From a virus: a DNA stretch of 64,000 nucleotides. The position numbers and the translations under genes were made by a program. This document shows positions 1 to 8,408 of the stretch, piece by piece. Under the pieces are notes generated by a model. That model saw only the letters and a list, made by a program, of their open reading frames with translations. It had not been told where the DNA came from and ran no database searches. The stretch spans positions 1-64,000 of the IMG/VR virus record IMGVR_UViG_3300009151_003928; one strand, given 5' to 3'. Position 1 is the first letter of the stretch. Every line of letters starts with the position of its first letter.

Positions 1-10
1 AAAGAAGGCA

Positions 11-277
11 ATGTCATCAACTCATGCAGTTGATGTCCTACAACATGCCAGGCGTGAGTTCTCTCAATTGACACAACCCACACATACACCGGGTATGGCA
101 GAAAACTTTGCTGATGGTAAAAACCCCGGACGCAAAGGACTTGCCAAACGTAGTGGTGTTAATACCAAAGCCAGTGTTAGTAGTCTAAGAAAGACTGCTA
201 AGAACAGCTCAGGCGAAAAGCAACGTATGGCGCATTGGCTGGCCAACATGAAAGCCGGCCGCGCCAAAAAGAAATAA
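11..277 (+). CDS. small basic conserved phage protein, unknown function
   Basis: Encodes 88 residues, strongly basic, ending in a run of Lys and Arg (AGRAKKK). The middle (NTKASVSSLRKTAK) resembles a short segment I associate with small hypothetical proteins of marine phages, but no function is known to me. The ATG follows an AGAAGG purine stretch that can serve as ribosome-binding site. No membrane segment or cysteine is seen. The charge would suit nucleic-acid binding, which is only inference. It is followed by a 172-base gap before the dsbA-like gene. Confidence 0.7.
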   Translation: MSSTHAVDVLQHARREFSQLTQPTHTPGMAENFADGKNPGRKGLAKRSGVNTKASVSSLRKTAKNSSGEKQRMAHWLANMKAGRAKKK

Positions 278-396
278 GAACACACTACCTTAGGAACGCT
301 TTGCGTTACATAGTGTTGCCCGGCTGCTGGGCTGGATATTATGGGAGTCGTGCCCCGGAATGGTATCCTAAAGTGAGCAATAATTCCAAATTCCTC

Positions 397-425
397 TTGC
401 AATATCAAAATAAGTAGTGTATAAT
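397..425 (+). promoter_or_regulatory. sigma-70-like promoter for the dsbA-like gene
   Basis: TTGCAA (397-402) and TATAAT (420-425) are separated by 17 bases, 24 bases before the ATG at 450, which has its own AAGGAG ribosome site. The rest of the 278-449 gap holds only a short hairpin (AACGC/GCGTT near 296) without a T run. Confidence 0.65.
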
Positions 426-449
426 AAATCAATTAACAAGGAGATTTAA

Positions 450-710
450 ATGTCAGCACGTATGTTTAGCGGCGAACAAAAAGCCAAACTCACACAAATC
501 ATCAACGAGGGTATGACCGTACTTCAAGAAATTGAAGATCTTAATGCTGGCCTTAATGATACTGTTAAAGCCATTGCAGAAGAAATGGAAATTAAACCGG
601 CTATCCTAAAGAAAGCAATCAAGATTGCACAAAAGTCTAGATTAACCGACACCAATGCCGATCATGAGGAATTGAATACAATTCTAGAAACAGTAGGCAA
701 AACGCTTTGA
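450..710 (+). CDS. dsbA: DsbA-like double-stranded DNA-binding protein
   Basis: 86 residues, close to the 89 of T4 DsbA, a small helical protein that binds double-stranded DNA near late promoters. The predicted pattern is an N-terminal helix, a central segment NDTVKAIAEEMEIKPAILKKA that looks like a helix-turn-helix, and a C-terminal acidic helix. The order matches phage DsbA proteins, where the central DTVKA..E..IKP segment is the most conserved part as I remember it. Start: ATG 8 bases after AAGGAG. It has its own promoter and overlaps the next gene by 4 bases. The assignment rests on length and this segment, not on an alignment. Confidence 0.65.
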   Translation: MSARMFSGEQKAKLTQIINEGMTVLQEIEDLNAGLNDTVKAIAEEMEIKPAILKKAIKIAQKSRLTDTNADHEELNTILETVGKTL

Positions 711-1015
711 TTAATATGCTGGAAGGGTGGTTTAATACCACCTGGCATTTTGCTAAAAAGGATTATCAAGAGTGGCCGTTAAGGTTTACTCTTGAAATGG
801 TAGCATGGGCCGTAAGCATTGTCTGTAGTCTTGGCATGATGCTTACTGTACCTAACCCACCATTAATTTGGCTGTACCCAGCTTGGATAACAGGCTGTGT
901 GATCTATTGTTGGGCGGCGTGGACTAGAGGTTCGTTTGGAATGATGGCAAATTATTTGCTATTGAGCACAATTGATCTAATTGCTCTTATCCGCATGATA
1001 AGTAAAGTAGTATAA
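707..1015 (+). CDS. small membrane protein, unknown
   Basis: 102 residues with about three hydrophobic segments, roughly at 29-46 (VAWAVSIVCSLGMMLTV), 50-70 (PPLIWLYPAWITGCVIYCWAA) and 78-97. It overlaps the dsbA-like gene by 4 bases, so it is probably translated by coupling. The sequence is rich in Trp and lacks motifs I recognise. The likely location is the host inner membrane. The tail of the gene contains a TATAAT (1011-1016) without a convincing -35. Confidence 0.6.
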   Translation: MINMLEGWFNTTWHFAKKDYQEWPLRFTLEMVAWAVSIVCSLGMMLTVPNPPLIWLYPAWITGCVIYCWAAWTRGSFGMMANYLLLSTIDLIALIRMISKVV

Positions 1016-1081
1016 TAAGCCTCGCCCGCTTTAAGGGCATGTAGAGTAAGTGTAAGCTCAAAATTACGCACAGGAGAGTAA

Positions 1082-3742
1082 ATGTCATATATTGACGCAT
1101 TGTTTGATCGAGACAAAGATCGTATTCACGTTGTAGAACGTGTTAACGGCGAACGTACTTATAAAGAGTACCCAGCTAATTATGTATTTTATTATGACGA
1201 CCCTCGCGGTAAGTTCCGCACTATCTATGACACACCCGTGTCACGATTTGCTACACGCAACGGAAAAGAATTTCACAAAGAACAGCGCATTAACTCTGGT
1301 AAGCGACTGTGGGAAAGTGATATCAATCCCATCTTCCGTTGTTTAGAAGAAAACTACCTAGGTGCTCAATCGCCTAAACTACAAACAGCCTTTTTTGACA
1401 TTGAGGTGGACTTTGATCCACTGCGAGGCTACTCAAAACCCGAAGATCCATTTAACCCAATAACATCTATCTCAGTGTACTTAGACTGGATGGATAAAAT
1501 GGTCACGATGGTGGTTCCACCTAAGAGTTATAGTTGGGAAACCGCACAAGAAATTTGTGATAAGTTTGATAATTGTTTCTTGTTTGAACGAGAAGAGGAT
1601 ATGCTTAATACATTCCTTGACTTGATTCAAGATGCGGACATCTTAAGCGGTTGGAACTCGGAAGGGTTCGATATTCCTTATACCACTATGCGTATTACTC
1701 GTGTGCTATCCAAGGATGATACACGACGTCTATGCCTATGGGGACAAATGCCTAAACAGCGTATGTTTGAACGCTTTGGTGCTGAACAACTTACATTTGA
1801 CTTAATTGGTCGTGTACACCTAGACTATATGCAACTGTATCGTAAGTACACATATGAAGAACGTCACAGTTATTCATTGGATGCAATTGGCGAATACGAA
1901 GAAGTAGGAAGTAAGTTGGCCTATGAAGGTACACTGGATCAACTCTACAACAAAGATTTTGAAAAGTTTATTGACTACAATAGACAAGATACCCTATTAT
2001 TGGCTAAGTTAGATAAGAAGTTACGATTCTTAGACTTAGCAAATGAACTTGCTCACGACAATACTGTATTGTTACAAACCACAATGGGTGCGGTTGCTGT
2101 AACAGAGCAAGCAATTATCAACGAAGCCCACGCCCGTGGGATGGTTGTGCCTAATAGGAGAAGTCGAGATGATCAAGGAAATACGCAAGCCGCAGGTGCC
2201 TATGTTGCTTATCCCAAAAAAGGAATTCACGAATACGTCGGTGCAATCGACATCAATTCGCTCTATCCCTCGGCTATTAGAGCCCTCAACATGGGACCGG
2301 AAACAATCATCGGACAACTCCGACCAGTAATGACAGACCACTACATCAAAGAAAAGATGGATAGTGGTAGTAGTTTTGCTGATGCGTGGGAAAACATGTT
2401 TGGTACTTTAGAGTACAATGCAGTAATGACTGGAGAAATAGGCACTGAAATAACTGTAGATTGGGAAAATGGATCCAGTGACGTAATGAGTGCCGCAGAT
2501 GTATGGCGCCTAATATTTGATAGTAGACAGCCGTGGACATTGAGTGCTAATGGCACTATTTTTAAACATGACACAAAGGGCATTATTCCTGGGTTGTTAG
2601 AAAGATGGTATGCTGAACGAAAAGAAATGCAAGCTAAAAAGAAAACCGCAACATCTCCTGAAGATACGGCGTTTTGGGACAAAAGGCAACTCGTTAAGAA
2701 AATTAACCTCAATTCGCTTTACGGTGCGATCCTTAACCCAGGCTGTAGGTTCTTCGATCAACGCATTGGCCAATCGACTACGCTTACGGGCCGTATTATC
2801 GCCAAGCACATGGACGCACATGTCAATGAAGCAATCACAGGTACGTACGATCACGTTGGGCAAAGCATCATTTACGGGGACACGGACTCGGTCTATTTCT
2901 CAGCCTGGCCGCAAATCAAAGAGGAAGTAGCTCGAGGCAATATGGAATGGTCTCGTGAAACGTGTGTACAGTTATACGATACTATTGCTGAATCAGTTAA
3001 TGAATCATTTCCTGCGTTTATGGAACGTGCTTGTCATTGCCCACGCGAGATGGGTGCGTTAATTAAAGGTGGACGAGAACTTGTTGCTAGTAAAGGTCTC
3101 TTTATTAAAAAGAAACGCTACGGCATTTTAATCTTTGACATGGAAGGTATTCGTGTAGATACACACGGCAAGCCAGGCAAGATGAAAGCTATGGGACTTG
3201 ACCTTAAGCGGTCCGACACTCCTAAGGTTGTACAAAACTTCCTAAGCGAATTGCTGATGGACGTATTAACCGGTGCAGAAAAGGAAGCAGTTATTGCCAA
3301 GGTCAAAGACTTTAAATTATTGTTTGCTACTCGACCAGCGTGGGAGAAAGGTACACCTAAACGTGTAAACAACTTAACCAAGTATGCGGCAGAAGAAGCA
3401 CGTCTAGGCAAAGCTAATATGCCGGGCCATGTACGTGCGGCCATGAACTGGAATAATCTTAAACGTATGCACGGTGATAACTATTCTACTACTATTGTAG
3501 ATGGTATGAAAACTGTTGTATGTAAACTTAAAGACAATCCAGTGGGTTATACTAGTGTAGGGTATCCGACTGACGAGACTCATATACCTACGTGGTTTAA
3601 AGAGTTGCCATTTGATGATAGTACAATGGAGTCAACTATTGTAGATCAAAAAGTAGAAAACTTACTAGGTGTGCTAGAGTGGAAGATTGCTGAAAGTACA
3701 GATATTAAAACAACATTTGATGATCTATTTACATTTGAGTAA
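1082..3742 (+). CDS. 43: family B DNA polymerase (T4 gp43-like)
   Basis: 886 residues, near the 898 of T4 gp43. It should replicate phage DNA with proofreading. All expected motifs are present: Exo I FFDIEVDF with D106 and E108, Exo II GWNSEGFDIPY near 190, Exo III YNRQDTLLL near 298, polymerase motif A DINSLYPS near 389, motif B KKINLNSLYG near 538, and motif C YGDTDSVYF near 598. The ATG follows CAGGAGAG at 1071. Between A and B lies a long fingers insertion. A short GCCC/GGGC hairpin at 1024-1038 sits upstream. T4 polymerase represses its own mRNA through a leader hairpin, but this one is about 30 bases away from the ribosome site, so I make no such claim. Codon use shifts over motifs A and B-C (see findings). 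Confidence 0.97.
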   Translation: MSYIDALFDRDKDRIHVVERVNGERTYKEYPANYVFYYDDPRGKFRTIYDTPVSRFATRNGKEFHKEQRINSGKRLWESDINPIFRCLEENYLGAQSPKLQTAFFDIEVDFDPLRGYSKPEDPFNPITSISVYLDWMDKMVTMVVPPKSYSWETAQEICDKFDNCFLFEREEDMLNTFLDLIQDADILSGWNSEGFDIPYTTMRITRVLSKDDTRRLCLWGQMPKQRMFERFGAEQLTFDLIGRVHLDYMQLYRKYTYEERHSYSLDAIGEYEEVGSKLAYEGTLDQLYNKDFEKFIDYNRQDTLLLAKLDKKLRFLDLANELAHDNTVLLQTTMGAVAVTEQAIINEAHARGMVVPNRRSRDDQGNTQAAGAYVAYPKKGIHEYVGAIDINSLYPSAIRALNMGPETIIGQLRPVMTDHYIKEKMDSGSSFADAWENMFGTLEYNAVMTGEIGTEITVDWENGSSDVMSAADVWRLIFDSRQPWTLSANGTIFKHDTKGIIPGLLERWYAERKEMQAKKKTATSPEDTAFWDKRQLVKKINLNSLYGAILNPGCRFFDQRIGQSTTLTGRIIAKHMDAHVNEAITGTYDHVGQSIIYGDTDSVYFSAWPQIKEEVARGNMEWSRETCVQLYDTIAESVNESFPAFMERACHCPREMGALIKGGRELVASKGLFIKKKRYGILIFDMEGIRVDTHGKPGKMKAMGLDLKRSDTPKVVQNFLSELLMDVLTGAEKEAVIAKVKDFKLLFATRPAWEKGTPKRVNNLTKYAAEEARLGKANMPGHVRAAMNWNNLKRMHGDNYSTTIVDGMKTVVCKLKDNPVGYTSVGYPTDETHIPTWFKELPFDDSTMESTIVDQKVENLLGVLEWKIAESTDIKTTFDDLFTFE

Positions 3743-3744
3743 TC

Positions 3745-4695
3745 ATGAAAAAACTAACTCAACTAGTACACCTCCGTGAACAATTGACGCAGTCATATGA
3801 CCCTGCGCCAACAGCAAATGAACTTATACATTTAACTGACCGTATCGATTCTATTATGGCAGAGGATGTAAGTAAAGACCATCGAGACATACTAGAAAAT
3901 TTCCTGTGCGATTTTGATGAATTGCATATTAAATTACAAGAAAACAAAAATAAGTTTAATGCTATCATTGATCGGATTAATCAAGAAATAGGAGCAGAAG
4001 GCACCAAGTTCTTTAGTGACAACTATGGTTTAGAGCTACGTGTAGAAGCAGAAGCTACTAGTATTATTCGTAATGTTCGAGTAATGGAATTATCTGAATC
4101 CCTCCAGGCTGAAATTCTAAACAGAGTACAACTGTACGGCGATTGGCATTACCCAGCATTGGAAATTGGCTGTAGAGATGGCGAGTGGACTAGACACTTG
4201 GTAGCCAATGATCCGTTGTACATAGTCGATCACTATAAAGAATTTCTTGATTCTGCTCAGTCAAGATTTACACCAGAATATCAAAATCGTATTAGACCTT
4301 ACTTGATACAGGACCAGGACCTGAGTGCATTGCCACAAGGACAAATGGGATTTGTATTTTGCTGGAACTATTTAAACTATCGCAGTTTAGATACTGTAAA
4401 AGAATACCTGAAGTCAGTCAAAGATTTACTACGTCCAGGTGGCACATTTATGTTCAGTTACAACAACGGAGACATACCGGAATGTGCTGGATACGCCGAC
4501 GGACATTGGATGAGTTATATTCCAAAATCTATGCTGTTGCCCTTGTGCGAAAGCATTGGTTACGATGTTATCTTGGCCCGAGACATTCGAGGTGAAGGCA
4601 CATCAATCAGTTGGGTCGAAATACGCAAGCCCGGCGAACTTGAAACAGTAAAAGCTCATCAGGTAATGGGCGAAATACGTCAAATAATTATTTGA
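3745..4695 (+). CDS. class I SAM-dependent methyltransferase with helical N-terminal region
   Basis: 316 residues. The first ~110 are charged and helical, possibly coiled coil. The C-terminal part is a Rossmann methyltransferase: motif I LEIGCRDGEW near 139-148, an acidic strand end YIVDHYKEF, motif IV-like FVFCWNYLNY, and RPGGTFMFSYNN typical of the post-IV strand. The substrate is not evident; the fold is shared by small-molecule, sugar and protein methylases. It starts 2 bases after the polymerase stop and ends just before the clamp promoter, so it is probably co-transcribed with the polymerase. Confidence 0.8.
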   Translation: MKKLTQLVHLREQLTQSYDPAPTANELIHLTDRIDSIMAEDVSKDHRDILENFLCDFDELHIKLQENKNKFNAIIDRINQEIGAEGTKFFSDNYGLELRVEAEATSIIRNVRVMELSESLQAEILNRVQLYGDWHYPALEIGCRDGEWTRHLVANDPLYIVDHYKEFLDSAQSRFTPEYQNRIRPYLIQDQDLSALPQGQMGFVFCWNYLNYRSLDTVKEYLKSVKDLLRPGGTFMFSYNNGDIPECAGYADGHWMSYIPKSMLLPLCESIGYDVILARDIRGEGTSISWVEIRKPGELETVKAHQVMGEIRQIII

Positions 4696-4720
4696 CTTTG
4701 TCTAAATAAACCTATACACT
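4692..4720 (+). promoter_or_regulatory. sigma-70-like promoter for the sliding clamp gene
   Basis: TTGACT (4692-4697), a 17-base spacer, then TACACT (4715-4720), 21 bases before the clamp ATG. The spacer contains CTAAATA (4702-4708), which resembles T4-type late -10 boxes, so late use is possible but unproven. Confidence 0.5.
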
Positions 4721-4741
4721 ACTACTATTACGGAGAAAACT

Positions 4742-5476
4742 ATGTTTGATTATTTAAAAGATATTGTGCAACACACTTATGGCCTAGGCGTTATTTCAAT
4801 GCTAAAGGTTACTGGTACTAAAGAAGGTACTACTATTAACGCATTTGACCAGGCAACTAAAACGGTTATCCTAAATGCAGACTTTAAAGCGCCAGTTGCT
4901 GGCTTTGAAGGTGTTTTTGGAATGCCTAACTTGGATAGACTAAACACTATTCTTAATATTCCTGAATACAAAGAAGGTGCAAAGATTACTGTTCAAACAC
5001 AAAAAGATTCAGAAGGTACGGATGTACCGGCTAGTATCCAGTTTGAAAACAAAGGTGGCGACTTTAAAAATAACTATCGCTTTATGACAACCTCTGTTAT
5101 TAACGATCAACTCAAGAACGTTAACATGAAGCCAGTCAAGTGGGGAGTTGAAGTTGTTCCAACTGCACTTAGTATCCAGAAATTAAAGTTTCAAGCAATG
5201 GCACACTCTGATGCTACTACATTCAGTAGTAAAACAGAAAATGGAGAACTAAAGTTTTTCTTCGGTGACAACAGTTCACACGCAGGATCATTTACATTTG
5301 CAACAACTACCGGCAGTTTGAGCAAGCAGTTGAATTGGCCGGTCGCAGTTGTTAATAGTATTCTCAGCTTACCAGGTGACAAGACATTTAAGATCAGTGA
5401 CGACGGTGTTGCTGAAATCATTGTTGATTCTGGACTTGCTGTATATCATTACAAGTTGCCAGCACAAACAAAATGA
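4742..5476 (+). CDS. 45: DNA polymerase sliding clamp (T4 gp45-like)
   Basis: 244 residues, a little longer than the 228 of T4 gp45. The trimeric clamp tethers gp43 to DNA and in T4 also activates late transcription. The N-terminus (hydrophobic helix followed by VISMLKVTGTKEGTTINAFD), the repeated beta-strand pattern and the ending AVYHYKLP match the phage clamp family. The ATG follows CGGAGA. It lies directly downstream of polymerase and methyltransferase, as expected for a replisome block. No clamp-loader genes (44/62) are in this window. The stop overlaps the sulfotransferase start. Confidence 0.9.
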   Translation: MFDYLKDIVQHTYGLGVISMLKVTGTKEGTTINAFDQATKTVILNADFKAPVAGFEGVFGMPNLDRLNTILNIPEYKEGAKITVQTQKDSEGTDVPASIQFENKGGDFKNNYRFMTTSVINDQLKNVNMKPVKWGVEVVPTALSIQKLKFQAMAHSDATTFSSKTENGELKFFFGDNSSHAGSFTFATTTGSLSKQLNWPVAVVNSILSLPGDKTFKISDDGVAEIIVDSGLAVYHYKLPAQTK

Positions 5477-6096
5477 TAATTGATGCTGGCATTTTAAACG
5501 AATGGCAATACAAAGGTCATTGTTATGGCGAATGTATGAGCCATTGGGGTAGTGCATACATGTATGTTCATATCCCAAAGAATGCCAGCTCGTGGACTAA
5601 ACCCAATCTTAAAGATTTTGGGTGGGAGTTTTATAATTATCACGCAGACCAGTTAGACAAACACGCATTGGTTGTGTTGCGTGATCCGGTAGAACGTTGG
5701 GTAAGTGGTATAGCAGAATACTTTACTCTATATCACAACAATTTTAACACATGGACGTCTGATGTGTTTGATTTGGTATTTGATAGAATAACATTTGACG
5801 ATCATACAGAACGTCAAGTAAAATTCTTACATGGGCTAGACACAGATAACTGTACGTTTTTTGATTTTGATAATTATCGTTTAAATTTTAGTGTGTGGAT
5901 CAAAGAAAACTACGGCGATAACAAATACGATCGTTATGAATTCCAACACGTGAGCGAACACAGTCCAGAACGAAAACGGTTCAAAGAAATTTTCAATCGT
6001 GAGTTACAAAATTCTAAATACCTAGAACAAATTAAAAACCATTATGCAAAAGACTACGAATTAATTAACTCAATAAAATACTATGGCTCAAGATAA
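5473..6096 (+). CDS. sulfotransferase-family protein
   Basis: 207 residues. The PAPS-binding signatures are visible: a 5'-phosphosulfate loop YVHIPKNASSW at 31-41 and a 3'-phosphate site VVLRDPVERWVSG at 67-79. These match the carbohydrate sulfotransferase superfamily, which moves sulfate from PAPS to a hydroxyl or amine, usually on a sugar. No signal peptide is seen, so it should act in the cytoplasm. It overlaps the clamp stop (ATGA) and the DpdA-like start. A PAPS source may be encoded in the window: the APS-kinase-like protein at 50977-51768. The acceptor is unknown. Confidence 0.8.
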   Translation: MIIDAGILNEWQYKGHCYGECMSHWGSAYMYVHIPKNASSWTKPNLKDFGWEFYNYHADQLDKHALVVLRDPVERWVSGIAEYFTLYHNNFNTWTSDVFDLVFDRITFDDHTERQVKFLHGLDTDNCTFFDFDNYRLNFSVWIKENYGDNKYDRYEFQHVSEHSPERKRFKEIFNRELQNSKYLEQIKNHYAKDYELINSIKYYGSR

Positions 6097-7699
6097 CTTA
6101 ACTGCTAAACAAAACGACTATGCTGTGTTCCTTCCAGCTATTAGTGGTTTCTATGCCACCTTTGTGGGCAAGCAACGCAATGAAGCTTATGTAGACCCTG
6201 CACGTTTTCCGCAGGGCCTAACAGATATGGAGCAAATGAATTGGTTAAATCCCATCAAGGCATTGTTCCCATATAAGTGGTCACTTTACTCCGGTGGCCA
6301 CGCAAACCTCGATCTGAACAAACAAGATTGGAGCGAGGATATGGTACGCAATCGTGATCCCAACACACTAATGCTAGGCGACTCTGGAGGATTCCAGATT
6401 GCCAAAGGATTATGGGAAGGCGATTGGAAAGCCGGCTCAGGTTGCCCGAAGGCCCAGAAAAAACGTGAACAAGTTTTGGCTTGGCTGGACGGCATCGCTG
6501 ACTATGGTATGACCCTTGATATTCCAACCTGGGTTGCACTGGATAAAGAAGCAGGTAAAAAGTGCGGTATTGGCAGTCATCAGGAAGCTGTTGATGCTAC
6601 CAAATACAACAACGATTACTTTATGGCCAACCGCAAAGGCATCAAGAACGGCGGCGTCAAGATTCTCAATGTGTTACAAGGTGCCAACCACCCCGATGCC
6701 GAAGAATGGTATCAAACAATGAAACACTATTGTGATCCTGCACAACACCCCGACACCCACTTTAATGGTTGGGCCATGGGAGGCCAGAACATGTGTGATG
6801 TAGATTTAATTTTACGCAGATTGGTAATATTGCGTCACGATAACTTGCTACAAGAAGGTGTGCATGATTGGATGCACTTCTTGGGCACAAGCAAACTAGA
6901 ATGGGCAGTACTACTTACAGTAATTCAACGTGCGGTGAGAAAATATGTTAATCCAAAATTCACAATTAGTTTCGACTGCGCCAGCCCTTTTCTGGCCACA
7001 GCTAACGGGCAAGTTTACTTTGAAAACGTATTCCCAAATAATGGAAAATGGAGTTACCGTATGGCTCCATCGGCTGACAATAAAAAGTACGCCCTTGACA
7101 CTCGCAAGTGGAGTGACGGAGTCGTTGCAGATGGAGTCTACCCGAGATGGGAAGATAGTCCTCTTAGCAATTTGTTACAGATGAAAGACATTTGTATCTA
7201 TAAGCCGGGAGTAGTTAAAGCAGGAGTAACCATTGATGAAACTAATTTTCAAGAACCGGGATCATATGACGTATTACCTGATGTTAATAAGAACGGCAAA
7301 TGGGGTAAGACGTCGTGGGATAGTTTTAGTTACGCTCTGTTAATGGGTCATAATGTATGGATGCATTTGACAGCAGTACAAGAAGCTAACCGACGCTTTG
7401 ATATTGGTGAACATCCTGCCATGATGCGTAGTAGCGGACCTGGCGGCGAATACTTTGAACACTTGGTTGAGCGAATTTTTGCAGAACCAGACAAAGACAA
7501 GGCATTGAAAATAGTCGATGATTATAGTACTTACTGGACTGAAATTATCGGTACACGTGGCTTTAAAGGTAAAAAAGCTATCAATGGTACCGCGTATTTT
7601 AATTTATTGTTTGAAGAAGAAGGCAGTTCAACCAGCGAAGAAATTGCGCCCGAAGAAGAATTTGATCAATCAAAACTAGATGCATTGGAGAATGAATGA
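6083..7699 (+). CDS. dpdA: DpdA-like DNA guanine transglycosylase (TGT superfamily)
   Basis: 538 residues. The TGT-type barrel motifs are present in order: LMLGDSGGFQ with D100, NVLQG at 196-200, GWAMGGQ near 229-235, HFLGTSK at 265-271, and ISFDCASPF with D298 as the probable nucleophile. Phage members of this family (DpdA) exchange guanine in DNA for a 7-deazaguanine base, protecting DNA against host restriction. I see no CxCxxC zinc site of tRNA-type TGT after D298, which fits DpdA better than tRNA TGT. folE, queD and queE are in the same window. The acidic C-terminal ~30 residues look disordered. It is flanked by overlapping genes on both sides. Confidence 0.85.
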   Translation: MAQDNLTAKQNDYAVFLPAISGFYATFVGKQRNEAYVDPARFPQGLTDMEQMNWLNPIKALFPYKWSLYSGGHANLDLNKQDWSEDMVRNRDPNTLMLGDSGGFQIAKGLWEGDWKAGSGCPKAQKKREQVLAWLDGIADYGMTLDIPTWVALDKEAGKKCGIGSHQEAVDATKYNNDYFMANRKGIKNGGVKILNVLQGANHPDAEEWYQTMKHYCDPAQHPDTHFNGWAMGGQNMCDVDLILRRLVILRHDNLLQEGVHDWMHFLGTSKLEWAVLLTVIQRAVRKYVNPKFTISFDCASPFLATANGQVYFENVFPNNGKWSYRMAPSADNKKYALDTRKWSDGVVADGVYPRWEDSPLSNLLQMKDICIYKPGVVKAGVTIDETNFQEPGSYDVLPDVNKNGKWGKTSWDSFSYALLMGHNVWMHLTAVQEANRRFDIGEHPAMMRSSGPGGEYFEHLVERIFAEPDKDKALKIVDDYSTYWTEIIGTRGFKGKKAINGTAYFNLLFEEEGSSTSEEIAPEEEFDQSKLDALENE

Positions 7700-7896
7700 C
7701 CATTACTGCACGTATTAAACACCTAGAAGAACAACATAAAGTGTTGGATAAAAAAATTGACGGCTTGGAAAGTACTGGTGCTTTTCAAGACGAACTATTA
7801 AACAAATTGAAAAAACAGCGGTTGCATATCCGAGACGATATTGTTAAACTTAAAGCAACCGTTGCATTTGAACAAAGTAAAAAAGATAAATTATGA
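7696..7896 (+). CDS. DUF465/YdcH-like small coiled-coil protein
   Basis: 66 residues, almost entirely helical and charged. The pattern RIKHLEEQHKVLDKKI followed by LLNKLKKQRLHIRDDIVKLK matches the short DUF465 (YdcH) family, whose hallmark is an L-K-K-x-R/K-L-x-x-x-D-E/D-I segment. Function of the family is unknown. It overlaps both neighbours by 4 bases, so it is translated with the DpdA-like gene. Confidence 0.7.
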   Translation: MTITARIKHLEEQHKVLDKKIDGLESTGAFQDELLNKLKKQRLHIRDDIVKLKATVAFEQSKKDKL

Positions 7897-8408
7897 ACAG
7901 AGCAGGACATGAACAAGTAGACTTTTTTATAGGTCGAGAAGTAGAACACAGCCCAGCGTTTGGACACAAAACTCTATTTGTAGTTGGAATAAATGATGCC
8001 AGTGTTATTGTTAATCTAGTCAAGAACAATAATTGCACACACGTTTATTTTGGTGCAGATCAAAGTTTTCCCAATCCAGACGTCAATGACGGCCCTACAT
8101 GGCGTGAGTGGGAAGGAATGATCTTGGAGTGTTTACAAAGCGGATTGTTATGTACACTTGATTTAGATGTTAGCTCTGTTGAAGGTCTAGCCGAAAGTGG
8201 TCTAATCGAGTACAACAACTTTATTCCCATGATCAGTGTCAAGTTACCGTACATACAATTACTTGGGTACAATGCTACAATTAAACTAGACGACAAGGAT
8301 TTTGCTAAAACAAATCCCGGAGTTTGGTGTCATAGCCTGCATGATTTAAAGGACCGTAAGGTATTTACGGATTGGTCTAAGTACACGCAAGACGAAGTAA
8401 TAAAATGA
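7893..8408 (+). CDS. conserved hypothetical protein
   Basis: 171 residues, unrecognised function. The N-terminal half reads as an alpha/beta unit (KTLFVVGINDASVIVNLVKNN, then HVYFGADQSF) and the C-terminal half is compact with YIQLLGYNATIKLDDKDF. I recall similar proteins in marine T4-like phages but cannot name a family. It is locked between the DUF465-like gene and a radical SAM gene by 4-base overlaps, which suggests shared expression. Confidence 0.75.
   Translation: MNRAGHEQVDFFIGREVEHSPAFGHKTLFVVGINDASVIVNLVKNNNCTHVYFGADQSFPNPDVNDGPTWREWEGMILECLQSGLLCTLDLDVSSVEGLAESGLIEYNNFIPMISVKLPYIQLLGYNATIKLDDKDFAKTNPGVWCHSLHDLKDRKVFTDWSKYTQDEVIK

Noticed and set aside
278-449. tRNA or small RNA in the 172-base gap
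   Set aside because: No tRNA arms or TTCGA loop; only a weak hairpin and the dsbA promoter.
1011-1016. TATAAT before the polymerase gene
   Set aside because: The position 17 bases upstream reads TATCCG, so there is no supporting -35.
1024-1038. GCCC/GGGC hairpin in the polymerase leader as a T4-like translational operator
   Set aside because: The stem is only four pairs and lies about 30 bases from the ribosome site; in T4 the operator covers it.
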